In this document: positions 31,627-42,891 of the stretch, in pieces | Numbering within the stretch: the stretch's first letter is position 1 | Layout: every line of letters starts with the position of its first letter | From: Pollenia angustigena | Taxonomy: Eukaryota; Arthropoda; Insecta; Diptera; Polleniidae | Reading direction: 5' to 3' | DNA: 64,000 bases | Assembly: GCA_930367215.1 (NCBI GenBank) | Contig: OV884059.1 | Span: 21,662,945 to 21,726,944 of the forward strand | Translations under genes and position numbers: made by a program | The notes under the pieces: model-generated | Databases searched by the model: none | Told to the model about the DNA's origin: nothing | What the model saw: the letters and a program-made list of their open reading frames with translations, nothing else

Positions 31627-31918
31627 TCGCTCACATGCCGCTTATTGTGTGGCCACTTCAGTAGTATTTCATATGTTTTAATTTTTTTGTCGCTCACCTT
31701 TCACGGCGTGGCCTCGGCCTTATGAAAGTCGCCGTCGACGTGTATTCTGTCTTGGGTATTTAATTTATCTGTTCGCTCACATGCCGCTTATTGTGTGGCC
31801 ACTTCAGTAGTATTTCATATGTTTTAATTTTTTTGTCGCTCACCGTTCACGGCCTGGCCTCGGCCTTATGAAAGTCGCCGTCGACGTGTATTCTGTCTTG
31901 GGTATTTAATTTACCTTG
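31627..31918. repeat. 146-bp direct tandem duplication
   Basis: Units 31627-31772 and 31773-31918 both begin TCGCTCACATGCCGCTTATT and include TGTGTGGCCACTTCAGTAGT, GGCCTCGGCCTTATGAAAGT and CGCCGTCGACGTGTATTCTG. I see only two substitutions (CTTTCACGGCGTGG against CGTTCACGGCCTGG). GC-richer than its surroundings. Just upstream, AAGCGGCGCCGCTTATC is palindromic. Confidence 0.9.
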
Positions 31919-32749
31919 GCGATTAGATGTAATGGCATTCTTCGGAATCTCATACATTTTAAAAACAGGCGAATGTAGGGTTGCCATACGTACTGTTTTA
32001 AGCTACATGTACTGATTTTTTGCAATTGTACTGTTTTATGCACAACTTCTAAAACAGTACGCAAATGTACGGTTTTTTTTTTGTTCAGTCTACAAAAACT
32101 AAGATATTAAGAAAAACCCTGCTAAAAATAATATCCTAATATTTAACAGTATAAAGCTTACAAACATTTTGTTGTGTTCCAAAAAAAAGTTCTAAAACAA
32201 TAAGAGTTTTTACGCTGTGGTCATTGTCTTCTCATAAATATACAGTAGAAATCTAAATTATAATGGGTGGCACGCAGCAGTAGTATATTTTCATGTTGTT
32301 ATTTTTAAGACATATGATTTTATGGATACCTCTTCCAATAGTATTTCCCTTTCCACAACTGAAAAAGCCAAAATCAATTTTTTTTAAATACTAAATAAGT
32401 ACTTATTCCAACACAATTATCTTTAATTTTTTAAACTTTTTAATTTTCGGACATGTTCTGGAAATCGAAATCACGTGAAATTGGAAACAAAGAAATTTGG
32501 AAAATTCTCCGTGTTCAAAATTTATAAAAATGCCTAATACCTTTGAGGACCACTTTTCTTTACCTAAACTACTGAAATAAGAAAAAGACAAGTTAATTCA
32601 AACAAAACTTTTATTGAAAATATTCATCGTTTTCAATTGAACTTGATTGTTTTACACGCAGAAATTTTGTTTTTTTACTACATATTTTAACATTTTCAGA
32701 TTCTGTGAAATAAAAATAAACCAAGCTATTGTTTTTGGATTTTATAGAT

Positions 32750-32862
32750 GAATGGCCAATTTCACCAAGTTCAGCTATAATTAACTATCATTACAAATGT
32801 CAAAAAACCTATTGTTATAGTAATAGTTAATTATAGCTGAACTTGGTAAAATTGGCCGTAAA
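32750..32862. repeat. Hairpin MITE-like insert inside hAT A
   Basis: GGCCAATTTCACCAAGTTCA with GCTATAATTAACTAT pairs with ATAGTTAATTATAGCTGAAC and TTGGTAAAATTGGCC. The centre is ATCATTACAAATGTC. The homologous hairpin is present in hAT B near 50245-50350, so it predates or travels with the family. Confidence 0.75.
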
Positions 32863-33251
32863 TAATTTAAAAATTTTTTGAAATTGGAAAGTTAATTTAG
32901 AAAACAAATACTTTCTCATATTCTATATGATTTGTGCAACTATGTTTGTGGTGAAAATTGCTTATATACGAATATGTTTAAAGAAAATCGTACTAACACA
33001 ATCAATGAGTTAATTGTTTTGAGCTTAGTTAGGCTTTTCTCCTTTCTTATATGTCTTACAGCAGTGTTATGGTTTTCCTGACCAAATGCTTCGTTTGTTT
33101 GCTTTTTAAACGAAAATGGAGTAATTTCGTATATGTATTTATGAAATGCCATAAAATGGAAATAATTCCTTTGACGTTACACATTTTAAGTGTATTTCTT
33201 TCTTTATATAATTGTTATTGCATATTCAATCAAAAGTTTAAAATATTTACC

Positions 33252-33366
33252 CCCTAATTTTACCAAGTTCAGTTAAAACTAACTATTACTTTAACTTCCA
33301 GTTAACAATATGTTTTGACAGTTATAACTTATAGTTAACTATAACTGAACTTGGTGAAATTGGGGG
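33252..33366. repeat. Second hairpin of the same family inside hAT A
   Basis: CCCCTAATTTTACCAAGTTC pairs with GAACTTGGTGAAATTGGGGG; inside, AACTATTACTTTAACT and AGTTAACTATAACTG continue the arms. It is related to the hairpin at 32750 by the shared ACCAAGTTCAG/CTGAACTTGGT words. The counterpart in hAT B lies near 50740-50850. Confidence 0.75.
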
Positions 33367-33493
33367 TTACTAATTTAAACAAATGGTTATGTTTTCGTCA
33401 AAAAATGTACTGTTTTTTTTGTTGATTGTACTGTTTTTTTGTATTCAATGTACTGTTTTTCCGAATTTAAAATCTGGCTACCCTAGGTGAATG

Positions 33494-34030
33494 CCACCTG
33501 GGTTGCACCAAACTTCCAAAAGAGTGCTCCAATGCACTTCAAGGGGTTCGAAGTTGTACTTAAGTACTTTACTGAGGTGACATCGGAGTCAGTAGCCCCC
33601 CGGTTGATGCAAGCACCGGTCTGGCTATTGGTGAGGTCTCCTTAAGTATGCTTCTTTCGAGAAATGCTTCCTGTCTCTCAGTGTGATTGGATTTGCAAAA
33701 GCCTTGGTTTTCTGATAGGAGGTTGATTTTCAGTAAGTTGTTCACTGTCTGATGGGGAATGGGGGAGAGTCTTTAACAAAATGATTCAACGAAGACCAGC
33801 TTTTTTGACAAAGAGATACTATCGGGGAGCACTTGGTGGCTTTAATTTAAACCCAAAGTCACAGGTAGGGTAACATTCATATGGAACGCTGATTTTTCAC
33901 CCTTGTGGGATAGTTCGGGCTGTGGATGGCCCTAGGTGCTGTTGCTTTTCAACAGAGGCTGCTGGGCTTAATGAATAGCTGTGGAGGTTAGATAGCTCCG
34001 GCTCCTAAACAAGGGGTGGGTGTATAATTT
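33494..34030. other. GC-richer unclassified segment
   Basis: Base composition is clearly richer in G and C than its neighbours (GTAGCCCCCCGGTTGATGCA, GATGGGGAATGGGGGAGAG, TAGCTCCGGCTCCTAAACAA). There are no long open frames and no TIRs. It could be untranslated sequence of a retroelement or a host-gene fragment; I cannot decide. Confidence 0.4.
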
Positions 34031-34890
34031 TATGTGGATTATATACAGAAACATTAGTTTGGACTTACAGTATTTTCATTTCTTCGTTAAACAAATAAAA
34101 CAAATTTTTTTATATCGGGGGAAAATGCGGTAAGTATTATCTTTCAAAGTACACACTAAAAAGGTGCATTAGTGCACAGCTAAACTAAGAAAAATTAACA
34201 AAATTTACAATCAAAATGTTAACTAGACTAAAACATTATAGGTACGTCCTATTTATTTATAAGAATGACTTATATTTTTATGTATGTATGTAGGTATGTA
34301 CTTATGTCGAAATAAAGCCAGAGTTGCTTGCAATAACTTTGTGAGCAATGACGTGATTAATTCAATTTTAAACATGTGGTGACAATTTTCTATTGTTATT
34401 TTAGTAAAACAAATTTCTTTATTACACTTGTAGGTTAAGTTAAAATAGAAAATAAAAAAAAACGCAATTTTAATGTGGTTAATTTTAGGTTCGCAACTAA
34501 ATGCAAGATAAGATAAGAATTAAAATGCTTTAAGAAATTAAAATACATACATAACCCTGTATGTACATATGTATGATGTATGTATGTAGGCACCTATTAG
34601 AAGAAAAAATGAAAGTTATACAACAAAACGTAGCTAAACGCATTTTTGACAATAAAAAAAAAACAAAATCCCGTGCAAACGAATAAAAAACAATAATAAA
34701 AACGACATGTGTTTAGGTTTTATTTTTTGTATTTTAGTATGAGTTTGTTTTTAGTGCGGTCAACAAAATACACCAATAATAAACAAAAACAATTCGCATA
34801 GAAAAAATCTTATTGGGAACGACGCCAAACACTCACTAATCATTTAAAGTGTATAAATATAACAACAACAGCAGCAACCGCGCGACGACA
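34031..34890. other. No gene seen; microsatellites
   Basis: TATGTATGTATGTAGGTATG near 34277, ACATATGTATGATGTATGTA near 34565, and AT-rich DNA. AACAACAACAGCAGCAACCG before the next hAT is a CAR-type simple tract that could be exonic in origin, but no frame supports that. Confidence 0.5.
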
Positions 34891-35081
34891 GCGGTAGCCA
34901 GGGATGATAAATGAGAAACCCAATATCGTACCAACAAACTTTTAAAATCGTACCTTTTTGGCCCCAATACTACTAAATCATTTTTTAAAAATTCTTTTTG
35001 GTTTTATTTTTAAATACAAAGATTTAATGCAACAAAAACAAAAGGTACTTAAAATTTATTTGTACATGTAAAGTATAGATA

Positions 35082-35945
35082 ACACCACGTGACAATTTTT
35101 TGACCAAATGAATTTGACACCTAATCTTTATGTAAAATCGTCCGCTGAATTCGAATATGAAGTCAGAACTGTCAAAAGTAGAACAGTTTTTGAGATATTC
35201 CAAAATAACCGTTATTTGTGTTTTTAAAAAAGATGCTGTGACTGAAATGCAAATATTCAAAAAATAAAATTTTAGCCTATTTCAATACGATAATTTTGTG
35301 CCCAATAGGAACTAGATCGGTGCAAAAATGACAAAGTTACAGAAGATTAATTGCATTAACCCACAACAAATAAATATACAAAGCTACATTTTTAGTAACA
35401 ATAAATATTAAAAATTGCTTGAAACTATTGCATTTCTATGTGGATTAACTTACTAAATCTTCTGTAGCTTTGTCATTTTTGTACCAGTCTATGTCTTCTT
35501 GGGCTCAAAATGTTCATATTAAAATAATCTAATGTCGCATGCAATAAAACATTTGGGTTTTTAAATCATTGGTTTAAAAACAATAACTTGAAAAGAACAA
35601 TATTGAACAAAATCATAAAATGTTCAATGTAGCTTGAACTTTTGTCCCCTGTAACTCTGTCATTTCTTGACCAATCTTCACAAGCAATCCATGGTTATTT
35701 TAGAAATTGTATAACCTTTCACTAAAAAGAAGAAGAATTACATAATCCGTTAACAATTTTTGAAGATATTTCAGTCACATCATCTTTCTTAAAAACACAA
35801 ATAACGGTTATTTTGGAATATCTCAAAAACTGTTCTACTTTTGACAATTCTGACTTCATATTCGAATTCAGCGGACAATTTTACATAAAGATTAGCTGCC
35901 AGATTCATTTGGTCACGACTTTGTTGAAATTTTGTCACGTAGTGT
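35082..35945. mobile_element. Foldback insertion with about 170-bp arms
   Basis: The left arm 35082-35248 begins ACACCACGTGACAATTTTTT. The right arm 35769-35945 ends in the inverted ATTTTGTCACGTAGTGT. The arms share, in opposite orientation, CGCTGAATTCGAATATGAAG, GTAGAACAGTTTTTGAGATA and CCAAAATAACCGTTATTTGT. A second hairpin, GGTGCAAAAATGACAAAG with CTTTGTCATTTTTGTACC, lies between them (35300-35485). No confident target duplication. It resembles a long-TIR MITE and sits inside the hAT at 34899. Confidence 0.85.
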
Positions 35946-36367
35946 AATTAATTATTCATAATAATAGGGTGGGTAAAATTATTTTCGCGTTAAAAGCACA
36001 TCGTGAAACCTAAGAAACCATAGGTCAAAAATGAACTTCGAGCCCCAGATTTTTCAAAATAGTTAGTTTTCCAAAATATTCAAGAATAGAGGCAAACAAA
36101 TTGTATTTGGTCTAGCCAGACCTGTATCATGCGGTTTTTAGGGTCGAAAAATCCATTTATTTTTTATTGCCGCCAGAGAGCGTTTTCATACACTTTTTAG
36201 AATTTTTCGTCTTTTTTTTGGAAAATTGCTTTCTAAAAATATGTGCATACGAGCATCTTCGGATTACATTTCCAAATTTATTGTGTTTACAATTTTCAAT
36301 ATGGAAAGTATTAGAAAGTCCGAATAAAATAAAATTTAATTTAGCGCTTGTAAAATCTCCTTCAAAA

Positions 36368-36640
36368 TAATACGGAGTAAAATAATAATGGAGTGGGCTC
36401 CCACTGTTCCAAAATTCTGTTGAATACTTCTTGATGTGACAACCATCTTTTTGACGAATATTGTTCTAAAATAATCTTGAATTGAAAGGAAGTCGTCTTT
36501 TCTACTATGTAGAACTTTTGCAGAAGTGGTTTCTTATACCTTTTAAAAACTTGTCAATATCATCAAAAAATGCACGCTTATATGCTGCCGCTGATACTAA
36601 ATTAAGAATGTGGCTAAAGCAATCGTTCAATAAATGAGTG
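36368..36640 (-). pseudogene. hAT transposase remnant (minus strand)
   Basis: Reading the minus strand from 36640 down, one frame gives CFSHILNLVSAAAYKR and DDIDKFLKGIRNHFCKSST. A second frame then gives QFKIILEQYSSKRWLSHQEV, FNRILEQWEP and a stop near 36368. The pattern H-x-L/I-N-L.., then a KSS/T.KR-type segment, then RWLSH...RILEQW, is the conserved middle of one hAT transposase branch (family knowledge). A frameshift and tandem stops separate the halves, and no catalytic triad can be assembled. The copy at about 40229-40501 is an exact passenger of the tandem duplication. Confidence 0.75.
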
Positions 36641-37660
36641 CAAAATTGTTTAAACCTACATATTTATAATTGATACTATTTGCACCAAACACTAAACTCC
36701 GCTTATATTGATTGGACAGTAAAAACGAGTTGACATTTTATATCAATTCTAAATATGTACACACAAACAAAAAAAATATTGTGATGCCAAATAATTTGAG
36801 CATTTGACGATTATGCTGTTGGGGTAAACAAAAACTTGTTGGCGTAAATGAAAACCTTTTGACGCAAGAAAGTTTCCAACAAAAATTTTTTTTACCTCAA
36901 CAACATGAAAGTATTTGAAGTTTCTCAACAGCAAAATTATTTGTTGCAATTAAAATAACTTTTGTCGTTAAAGGTTTTCCTCTGAAATAACAGCACATTG
37001 AAAATTGCTGTTGACGTAAATGATTTGCATTTGCAGGAAATCACAATTTTTGTTGCCATACAAAAATTTATTTTTTGAATCAAATAATATTACTGTTGTC
37101 GTAAAAAAATTTGTATTTGAACAAAGAATTTACACTTTGGAATGTAAATTCTATTTGAATCAAACTCAATTTCTTTTGGATTACAGTCTTTTTTTTGTAT
37201 GTAGGTTTAAAAAATTTCGTAATAGTACCAAATGAGTCACGGGCGTACCAACGTACTTTTTAGTTTTGAATTGTACCAAAAAAAGTACAATTGTACCAAC
37301 TTTATCAACCCTGGCGGTAGCTAAAGGAATCCGCAATTTGATTCGTTAAATAAGAAGATGAAAAATAAGAGAACTATTGCTCTATTTTTAAACAAATATT
37401 GAACAACGACTACAGCAACAATTCAAAAGAAAAGTACCTACTAATCAGCGTTGCCGTTGTGCCGCTAAAGAAGCGCTGCCACCAGTGAAACAAAAAATAT
37501 GCAGAAAAGCCAAATAAAATATGTAGTTTAAAAAAATTCGACAATGCTTTTTTATTTCTGTCAAGCTTCTTCTTCCTTATATTTTACCTTGTATAACATA
37601 TATTTTCAACAACATAATAACCACGTCCACTTACCCATCTACATATGTACGTGGATATTT

Positions 37661-37783
37661 GCCAATACTATTCCCATATCGAAAACAGACGTTTCAAAGG
37701 TTTTTGAACGCCTAGTTCATAATCAGATGACTTAATATTTGTACAGCAATTCAATTCTAACTCAAAGACAAAGCTTTCCCCAT
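37661..37783 (+). pseudogene. LINE reverse transcriptase scrap
   Basis: The frame from 37661 reads IPISKTDVSKVFERLVHNQM, then T, a stop, and YLYSNSILTQRQSF. S-K-V-F-E-R-L-V-x-x-Q, followed by a short gap and an L-T..Q-x-G-F segment, is the RT region just after the RPISLL motif in non-LTR retrotransposons. Only about 40 codons remain, with an in-frame stop after QMT. Too short to place in a clade. The identical copy at 41522-41644 results from the tandem duplication. Confidence 0.65.
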
Positions 37784-37966
37784 CTATATTTTTGTTGTTT
37801 GGCCAAGGTAATTGTTCATTAAATTAGATTTTATTTCAGCTAATACCTACGTTCTTTATGTAATTAAAAATTCATATCATCCATATTTTTCCAACGTTTC
37901 GTGAATGTTTTGTTCACTTTATCAAGGGATTCGTCTATTTAAATTAAAGAGAATATATTTAACAAT

Positions 37967-38670
37967 CAGTGATGCCAGGAACAATTTCAAAAAATCCCTA
38001 CGTGTTTCCAAAAAAATCCCTTTTTTCCCTACAACAAAAAAAAAAAATTTCCCTACACTTTTCCCTACGCTAAAAATTTATTGTTTTTAGCGACAAGCAA
38101 ACAAATACATATTTATTTTGTTAACTTTTGTACATATTTATTATAATAAAATTAATTTATTAAAAAAACAATTAATTTCAAAAATAACACTGTGTGACAA
38201 ATTTCATTTTTTTCTTTTTGACAGAAACGCCTTTATAAATCCTTTAATCTAGAACAAAATAGAGTCAAACTTCGTATTTGATTTATCATTTCCTCATCTT
38301 TTGTTCATTTTTTAAGAGCTTAATAGTTTTCAAGAATACTTATTTTTAATAATTTTTTTAACATAAGTATCTTATAATTTTTAGCAAACTTAGTACCAAA
38401 TAAAAGGGGGCTCAGTAAAATTTAAAAAAAAGTTTTCTTCAGTTCCCCTGAACTTAAATATAAATCATTTCATATTCTTAAAAGTTTTCATTTAAAATTT
38501 TTTAAAAATTTGAAATTGTATACATATTTTCAATTCTCTTAGCTTAGAAGGTGTGATTGTGTTTTTACAAACAAACTTCTTTGCAGAAATTTAATTTGTT
38601 AGATATTCGCTTGAAATTTTTAGAAAAAATCCCTAAAAAAAGGAAAAATTCCCTACATTTGGCATCACTG
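37967..38670. mobile_element. hAT MITE, TIR CAGTGATGCCA, copy in unit 1
   Basis: Left end CAGTGATGCCAGGAACAATT, right end in reverse complement CAGTGATGCCAAATGTAGGG. Flanking octamers TTAACAAT and TTAACTTT match at six of eight. TCCCTAC words repeat inside both ends (38000-38065 and 38625-38655). 704 bp, without coding sequence. CAGTGATGCCAGAAATGC at 12656 may be a lone relative. Confidence 0.85.
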
Positions 38671-38918
38671 TTAACTTTATTAGTTATTAGTTATGACTTC
38701 CAATAACAGAAATTAATTTTTTATTACACTTAACAATAATTCGTTGTAGGCAAATATAAAACACATTAAACATTAAACATGAAAAATTAAATTAAACACA
38801 AACTTTAAAATTATATCACAGATCACTTGTTTTAGATATTGCAACACAGTAACTGGCATATTAATGTTTTGTGTGTCTTCTTCGATCGACTCAGTCGATC
38901 ACTCTATTCTGTGTCTTA

Positions 38919-39030
38919 AGCGGCCCATACACTTGCAATATTATTGTATACGATATTCGCCATATTATTTCCATTTTGTCCTATATTATGCAATTAGTCG
39001 CACAATGGTTTTATTCATTCAATAAAAAGG
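38919..39030. repeat. Left part of a TWA-type MITE in reverse orientation (AGCGGCCCATACACTTGC)
   Basis: TTA at 38916-38918 precedes AGCGGCCCATACACTTGCAA. The sequence then follows the reverse complement of 13950-14076 (CCTATATTATGCAATTAGTC, TTTTATTCATTCAATAAAAA). It is interrupted at 39031 and resumes after 39678 with GTGAACATAACATT. The other terminus is lost. The same arrangement recurs at 42780-42891. Confidence 0.8.
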
Positions 39031-39667
39031 GTGGGGTATCACAGAGCCATAGGACATAAAGCCATAGTGGCGCAAGGATTTTCTCCTCCATGGTATAACA
39101 AACACCGGCTTCGCTTACTAAAGCTTCTCTGTATAGCCGGACTTTTGCCGGACACAAGAATTTTCTCCTTTATGGTATAACAAGTACCGATTTCGCTAAG
39201 TAAAGCTTCTAAAATCTGTCTTGTTTCCGAACGAAGGCCGTTTACGCAGAGAAGCTTTAGTTAGCGAAGCCGGTGTTTGTTATACCATAGAGGAGAAAAT
39301 CATTGCGTCCGGCCGAAGGCCGGCTATGCAGAGAAGCACTTGTTAGCGTAGCTTTTTCGGGTTTTTTCCATATATGAATGACGTCCCCAAATTTAGGGGC
39401 TTAGTTCATTTTGGGTTTGGGGAGTTAATTCATTGGGGACTTAGTTCATACCGCCATTTTTGACATAAAACAGGGCGACATGAAACAACAAAGCATTTTC
39501 TACATGAAATAGGGTGAAATACAATCATTATCAAATATATGGCTTTATGTCTCATTTAACGGAAAAAATTTATGGCGTTAAGTCCCATTATATTGAGACT
39601 TAATGGCATATGCCCTTATGTCTCAATGGAATGGGACTTGACGCCATATGGCTTTGTGACACCCCAC
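39031..39667. mobile_element. Mutator-like element, 11-bp duplication, hairpin-rich (unit 1)
   Basis: Left end GTGGGGTATCACAGAGCCAT, right end in reverse complement GTGGGGTGTCACAAAGCCAT. CAATAAAAAGG flanks both sides (39020-39030 and 39668-39678). The uninterrupted relatives at 10401 and 13602 show the empty site. A duplication of 9-11 bp with a G-rich terminus suits Mutator-like elements (inference). Inside, 55-bp inverted arms at 39077-39131 and 39247-39301 share ACACCGGCTTCGCTTACTAA, and GCCGGACTTTTGCCGG/CCGGCCGAAGGCCGG words form further hairpins. 637 bp, no transposase. Confidence 0.88.
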
Positions 39668-41827
39668 CAATAAAAAGGTGAACATAACATTCTTTGTGTC
39701 TCACTGGATAAGGTATAATGTAACAAGAAAATACAATATAATAGTCTGGTAGTGTATAAAGTCATTTCTGAAAAATTGAAGGAATAGAACTATTACAAAA
39801 AAGCTTTATAAAATACATAACTGAAATGAAATGAATTGAATTTTTTTGATGATTTTTATTCTTGATTGCACACGGGATAATCATCTCAAAAATGAACTTC
39901 GAGCCCCAGATTTTTCAAAATAGTTAGTTTTCCAAAATATTCAAGAATAGAGGCAAACAAATTGTATTTGGTCTAGCCAGACCTGTATCATGCGGTTTTT
40001 AGGGTCGAAAAATCCATTTATTTTTTATTGCCGCCAGAGAGCGTTTTCATACACTTTTTAGAATTTTTCGTCTTTTTTTTGGAAAATTGCTTTCTAAAAA
40101 TATGTGCATACGAGCATCTTCGGATTGCATTTCCAAATGTATTGTGTTTACAATTTTCAATATGGAAAGTATTAGAAAGTCCGAATATAATAAAATTTAA
40201 TTTAGCGCTTGTAAAATCTCCTTCAAAATAATACGGAGTAAAATAATAATGGAGTGGGCTCCCACTGTTCCAAAATTCTGTTGAATACTTCTTGATGTGA
40301 CAACCATCTTTTTGACGAATATTGTTCTAAAATAATCTTGAATTGAAAGGAAGTCGTCTTTTCTACTATGTAGAACTTTTGCAGAAGTGGTTTCTTTTAC
40401 CTTTTAAAAACTTGTCAATATCATCAAAAAATGCACGCTTATATGCTGCCGCTGATACTAAATTAAGAATGTAGCTAAAGCAATCGTTCAATAAATGAGT
40501 GCAAAATTGTTTAAACCTACATATTTATAATTGATACTATTTGCACCAAACACTAAACTCCGCTTATATTGATTGGACAGTAAAAACGAGTTGACATTTT
40601 ATATCAATTCTAAATATGTACACACAAACAAAAAAAATATTGTGATGCCAAATAATTTGAGCATTTGACGATTATGCTGTTGGGGTAAACAAAAACTTGT
40701 TGGCGTAAATGAAAACCTTTTGACGCAAGAAAGTTTCCAACAAAAATTTTTTTTACCTCAACAACATGAAAGTATTTGAAGTTTCTCAACAGCAAAATTA
40801 TTTGTTGCAATTAAAATAACTTTTGTCGTTAAAGGTTTTCCTCTGAAATAACAGCACATTGAAAATTGCTGTTGACGTAAATGATTTGCATTTGCAGGAA
40901 ATCACAATTTTTGTTGCCATACAAAAATTTATTTTTTGAATCAAATAATATTACTGTTGTCGTAAAAAAATTTGTATTTGAACAAAGAATTTACACTTTG
41001 GAATGTAAATTCTATTTGAATCAAACTCAATTTCTTTTGGATTACAGTCTTTTTTTTGTATGTAGGTTTAAAAAATTTCGTAATAGTACCAAATGAGTCA
41101 CGGGCGTACCAACGTACTTTTTAGTTTTGAATTGTACCAAAAAAAGTACAATTGTACCAACTTTATCAACCCTGGCGGTAGCTAAAGGAATCCGCAATTT
41201 GATTCGTTAAATAAGAAGATGAAAAATAAGAGAACTATTGCTCTATTTTTAAACAAATATTGAACAACGACTACAGCAACAATTCAAAAGAAAAGTACCT
41301 ACTAATCAGCGTTGCCGTTGTGCCGCTAAAGAAGCGCTGCCACCAGTGAAACAAAAAATATGCAGAAAAGCCAAATAAAATATGTAGTTTAAAAAAATTC
41401 GACAATGCTTTTTTATTTCTGTCAAGCTTCTTCTTCCTTATATTTTACCTTGTATAACATATATTTTCAACAACATAATAACCACGTCCACTTACCCATC
41501 TACATATGTACGTGGATATTTGCCAATACTATTCCCATATCGAAAACAGACGTTTCAAAGGTTTTTGAACGCCTAGTTCATAATCAGATGACTTAATATT
41601 TGTACAGCAATTCAATTCTAACTCAAAGACAAAGCTTTCCCCATCTATATTTTTGTTGTTTGGCCAAGGTAATTGTTCATTAAATTAGATTTTATTTCAG
41701 CTAATACCTACGTTCTTTATGTAATTAAAAATTCATATCATCCATATTTTTCCAACGTTTCGTGAATGTTTTGTTCACTTTATCAAGGGATTCGTCTATT
41801 TAAATTAAAGAGAATATATTTAACAAT

Positions 41828-42531
41828 CAGTGATGCCAGGAACAATTTCAAAAAATCCCTACGTGTTTCCAAAAAAATCCCTTTTTTCCCTACAACAAAA
41901 AAAAAAAATTTCCCTACACTTTTCCCTACGCTAAAAATTTATTGTTTTTAGCGACAAGCAAACAAATACATATTTATTTTGTTAACTTTTGTACATATTT
42001 ATTATAATAAAATTAATTTATTAAAAAAACAATTAATTTCAAAAATAACACTGTGTGACAAATTTCATTTTTTTCTTTTTGACAGAAACGCCTTTATAAA
42101 TCCTTTAATCTAGAACAAAATAGAGTCAAACTTCGTATTTGATTTATCATTTCCTCATCTTTTGTTCATTTTTTAAGAGCTTAATAGTTTTCAAGAATAC
42201 TTATTTTTAATAATTTTTTTAACATAAGTATCTTATAATTTTTAGCAAACTTAGTACCAAATAAAAGGGGGCTCAGTAAAATTTAAAAAAAAGTTTTCTT
42301 CAGTTCCCCTGAACTTAAATATAAATCATTTCATATTCTTAAAAGTTTTCATTTAAAATTTTTTAAAAATTTGAAATTGTATACATATTTTCAATTCTCT
42401 TAGCTTAGAAGGTGTGATTGTGTTTTTACAAACAAATTTCTTTGCAGAAATTTAATTTGTTAGATATTCGCTTGAAATTTTTAGAAAAAATCCCTAAAAA
42501 AAGGAAAAATTCCCTACATTTGGCATCACTG
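41828..42531. mobile_element. hAT MITE, TIR CAGTGATGCCA, copy in unit 2
   Basis: Exact positional counterpart of 37967-38670 at +3,861 bp, with the same ends and flanking octamers. It arrived by tandem duplication, not by a separate transposition, because the flanks are also identical. Confidence 0.9.
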
Positions 42532-42891
42532 TTAACTTTATTAGTTATTAGTTATGACTTCCAATAACAGAAATTAATTTTTTATTACACTTAACAATAA
42601 TTCGTTGTAGGCAAATATAAAACACATTAAACATTAAACATGAAAAATTAAATTAAACACAAACTTTAAAATTATATCACAGATCACTTGTTTTAGATAT
42701 TGCAACACAGTAACTGGCATATTAATGTTTTGTGTGTCTTCTTCGATCGACTCAGTCGATCACTCTATTCTGTGTCTTAAGCGGCCCATACACTTGCAAT
42801 ATTATTGTATACGATATTCGCCATATTATTTCCATTTTGTCCTATATTATGCAATTAGTCGCACAATGGTTTTATTCATTCAATAAAAAGG

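Larger units (their letters stand above)
31976..33485. mobile_element. hAT element A, TIR TAGGGT(T/A)GCCA, GTACTGTTTT repeats
   Basis: Left end TAGGGTTGCCATACGTACTG, right end in reverse complement TAGGGTAGCCAGATTTTAAA. Flanking octamers GGCGAATG (31968-31975) and GGTGAATG (33486-33493) match at seven of eight. GTACTGTTTT-type words repeat inside both ends. Two internal hairpins with CAAGTTCAG arms lie at 32750-32862 and 33252-33366. A shorter relative sits at 49783-50963. A 70-codon minus-strand frame at 32940-33152 is partly conserved between both copies, but I cannot tie it to a transposase. Confidence 0.92.
34899..37313. mobile_element. 2.4-kb hAT element, TIR CAGGG(A/T)TGATAAA, perfect 8-bp duplication
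   Basis: Left end CAGGGATGATAAATGAGAAA, right end in reverse complement CAGGGTTGATAAAGTTGGTA. GCGGTAGC flanks both sides exactly (34891-34898 and 37314-37321). CGTACC/GGTAC words repeat inside both ends. It carries a minus-strand transposase remnant and a long foldback insertion. Its right half from 36025 is duplicated at 39886-41174 by the 3,861-bp tandem event. A sister copy in opposite orientation starts at 63887. Confidence 0.95.
36025..39885. repeat. 3,861-bp tandem duplication, unit 1
   Basis: From 36025 (TCAAAAATGAACTTCGAGCC) to 39885 the sequence repeats at a constant offset of 3,861 bp. I noticed about eight to ten single-base differences, for example TTTGGTGTC/TATC near 39039/42900, CTTCTTTGC/TTTCTTTGC near 38577/42438, and CGCCATTTTT/CTCCATTTTT near 39452/43313. 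The junction GATAATCATC/TCAAAAATGAAC shows a 2-bp TC overlap with the outer edges. Unit 1 starts inside the hAT element at 34899-37313. Confidence 0.97.

Noticed and set aside
36749..37235. Pair of open frames on opposite strands, repeated at 40610-41096
   Set aside because: Present twice only because of the tandem duplication; the peptides show no transposase or host motif and lie in hAT subterminal DNA.
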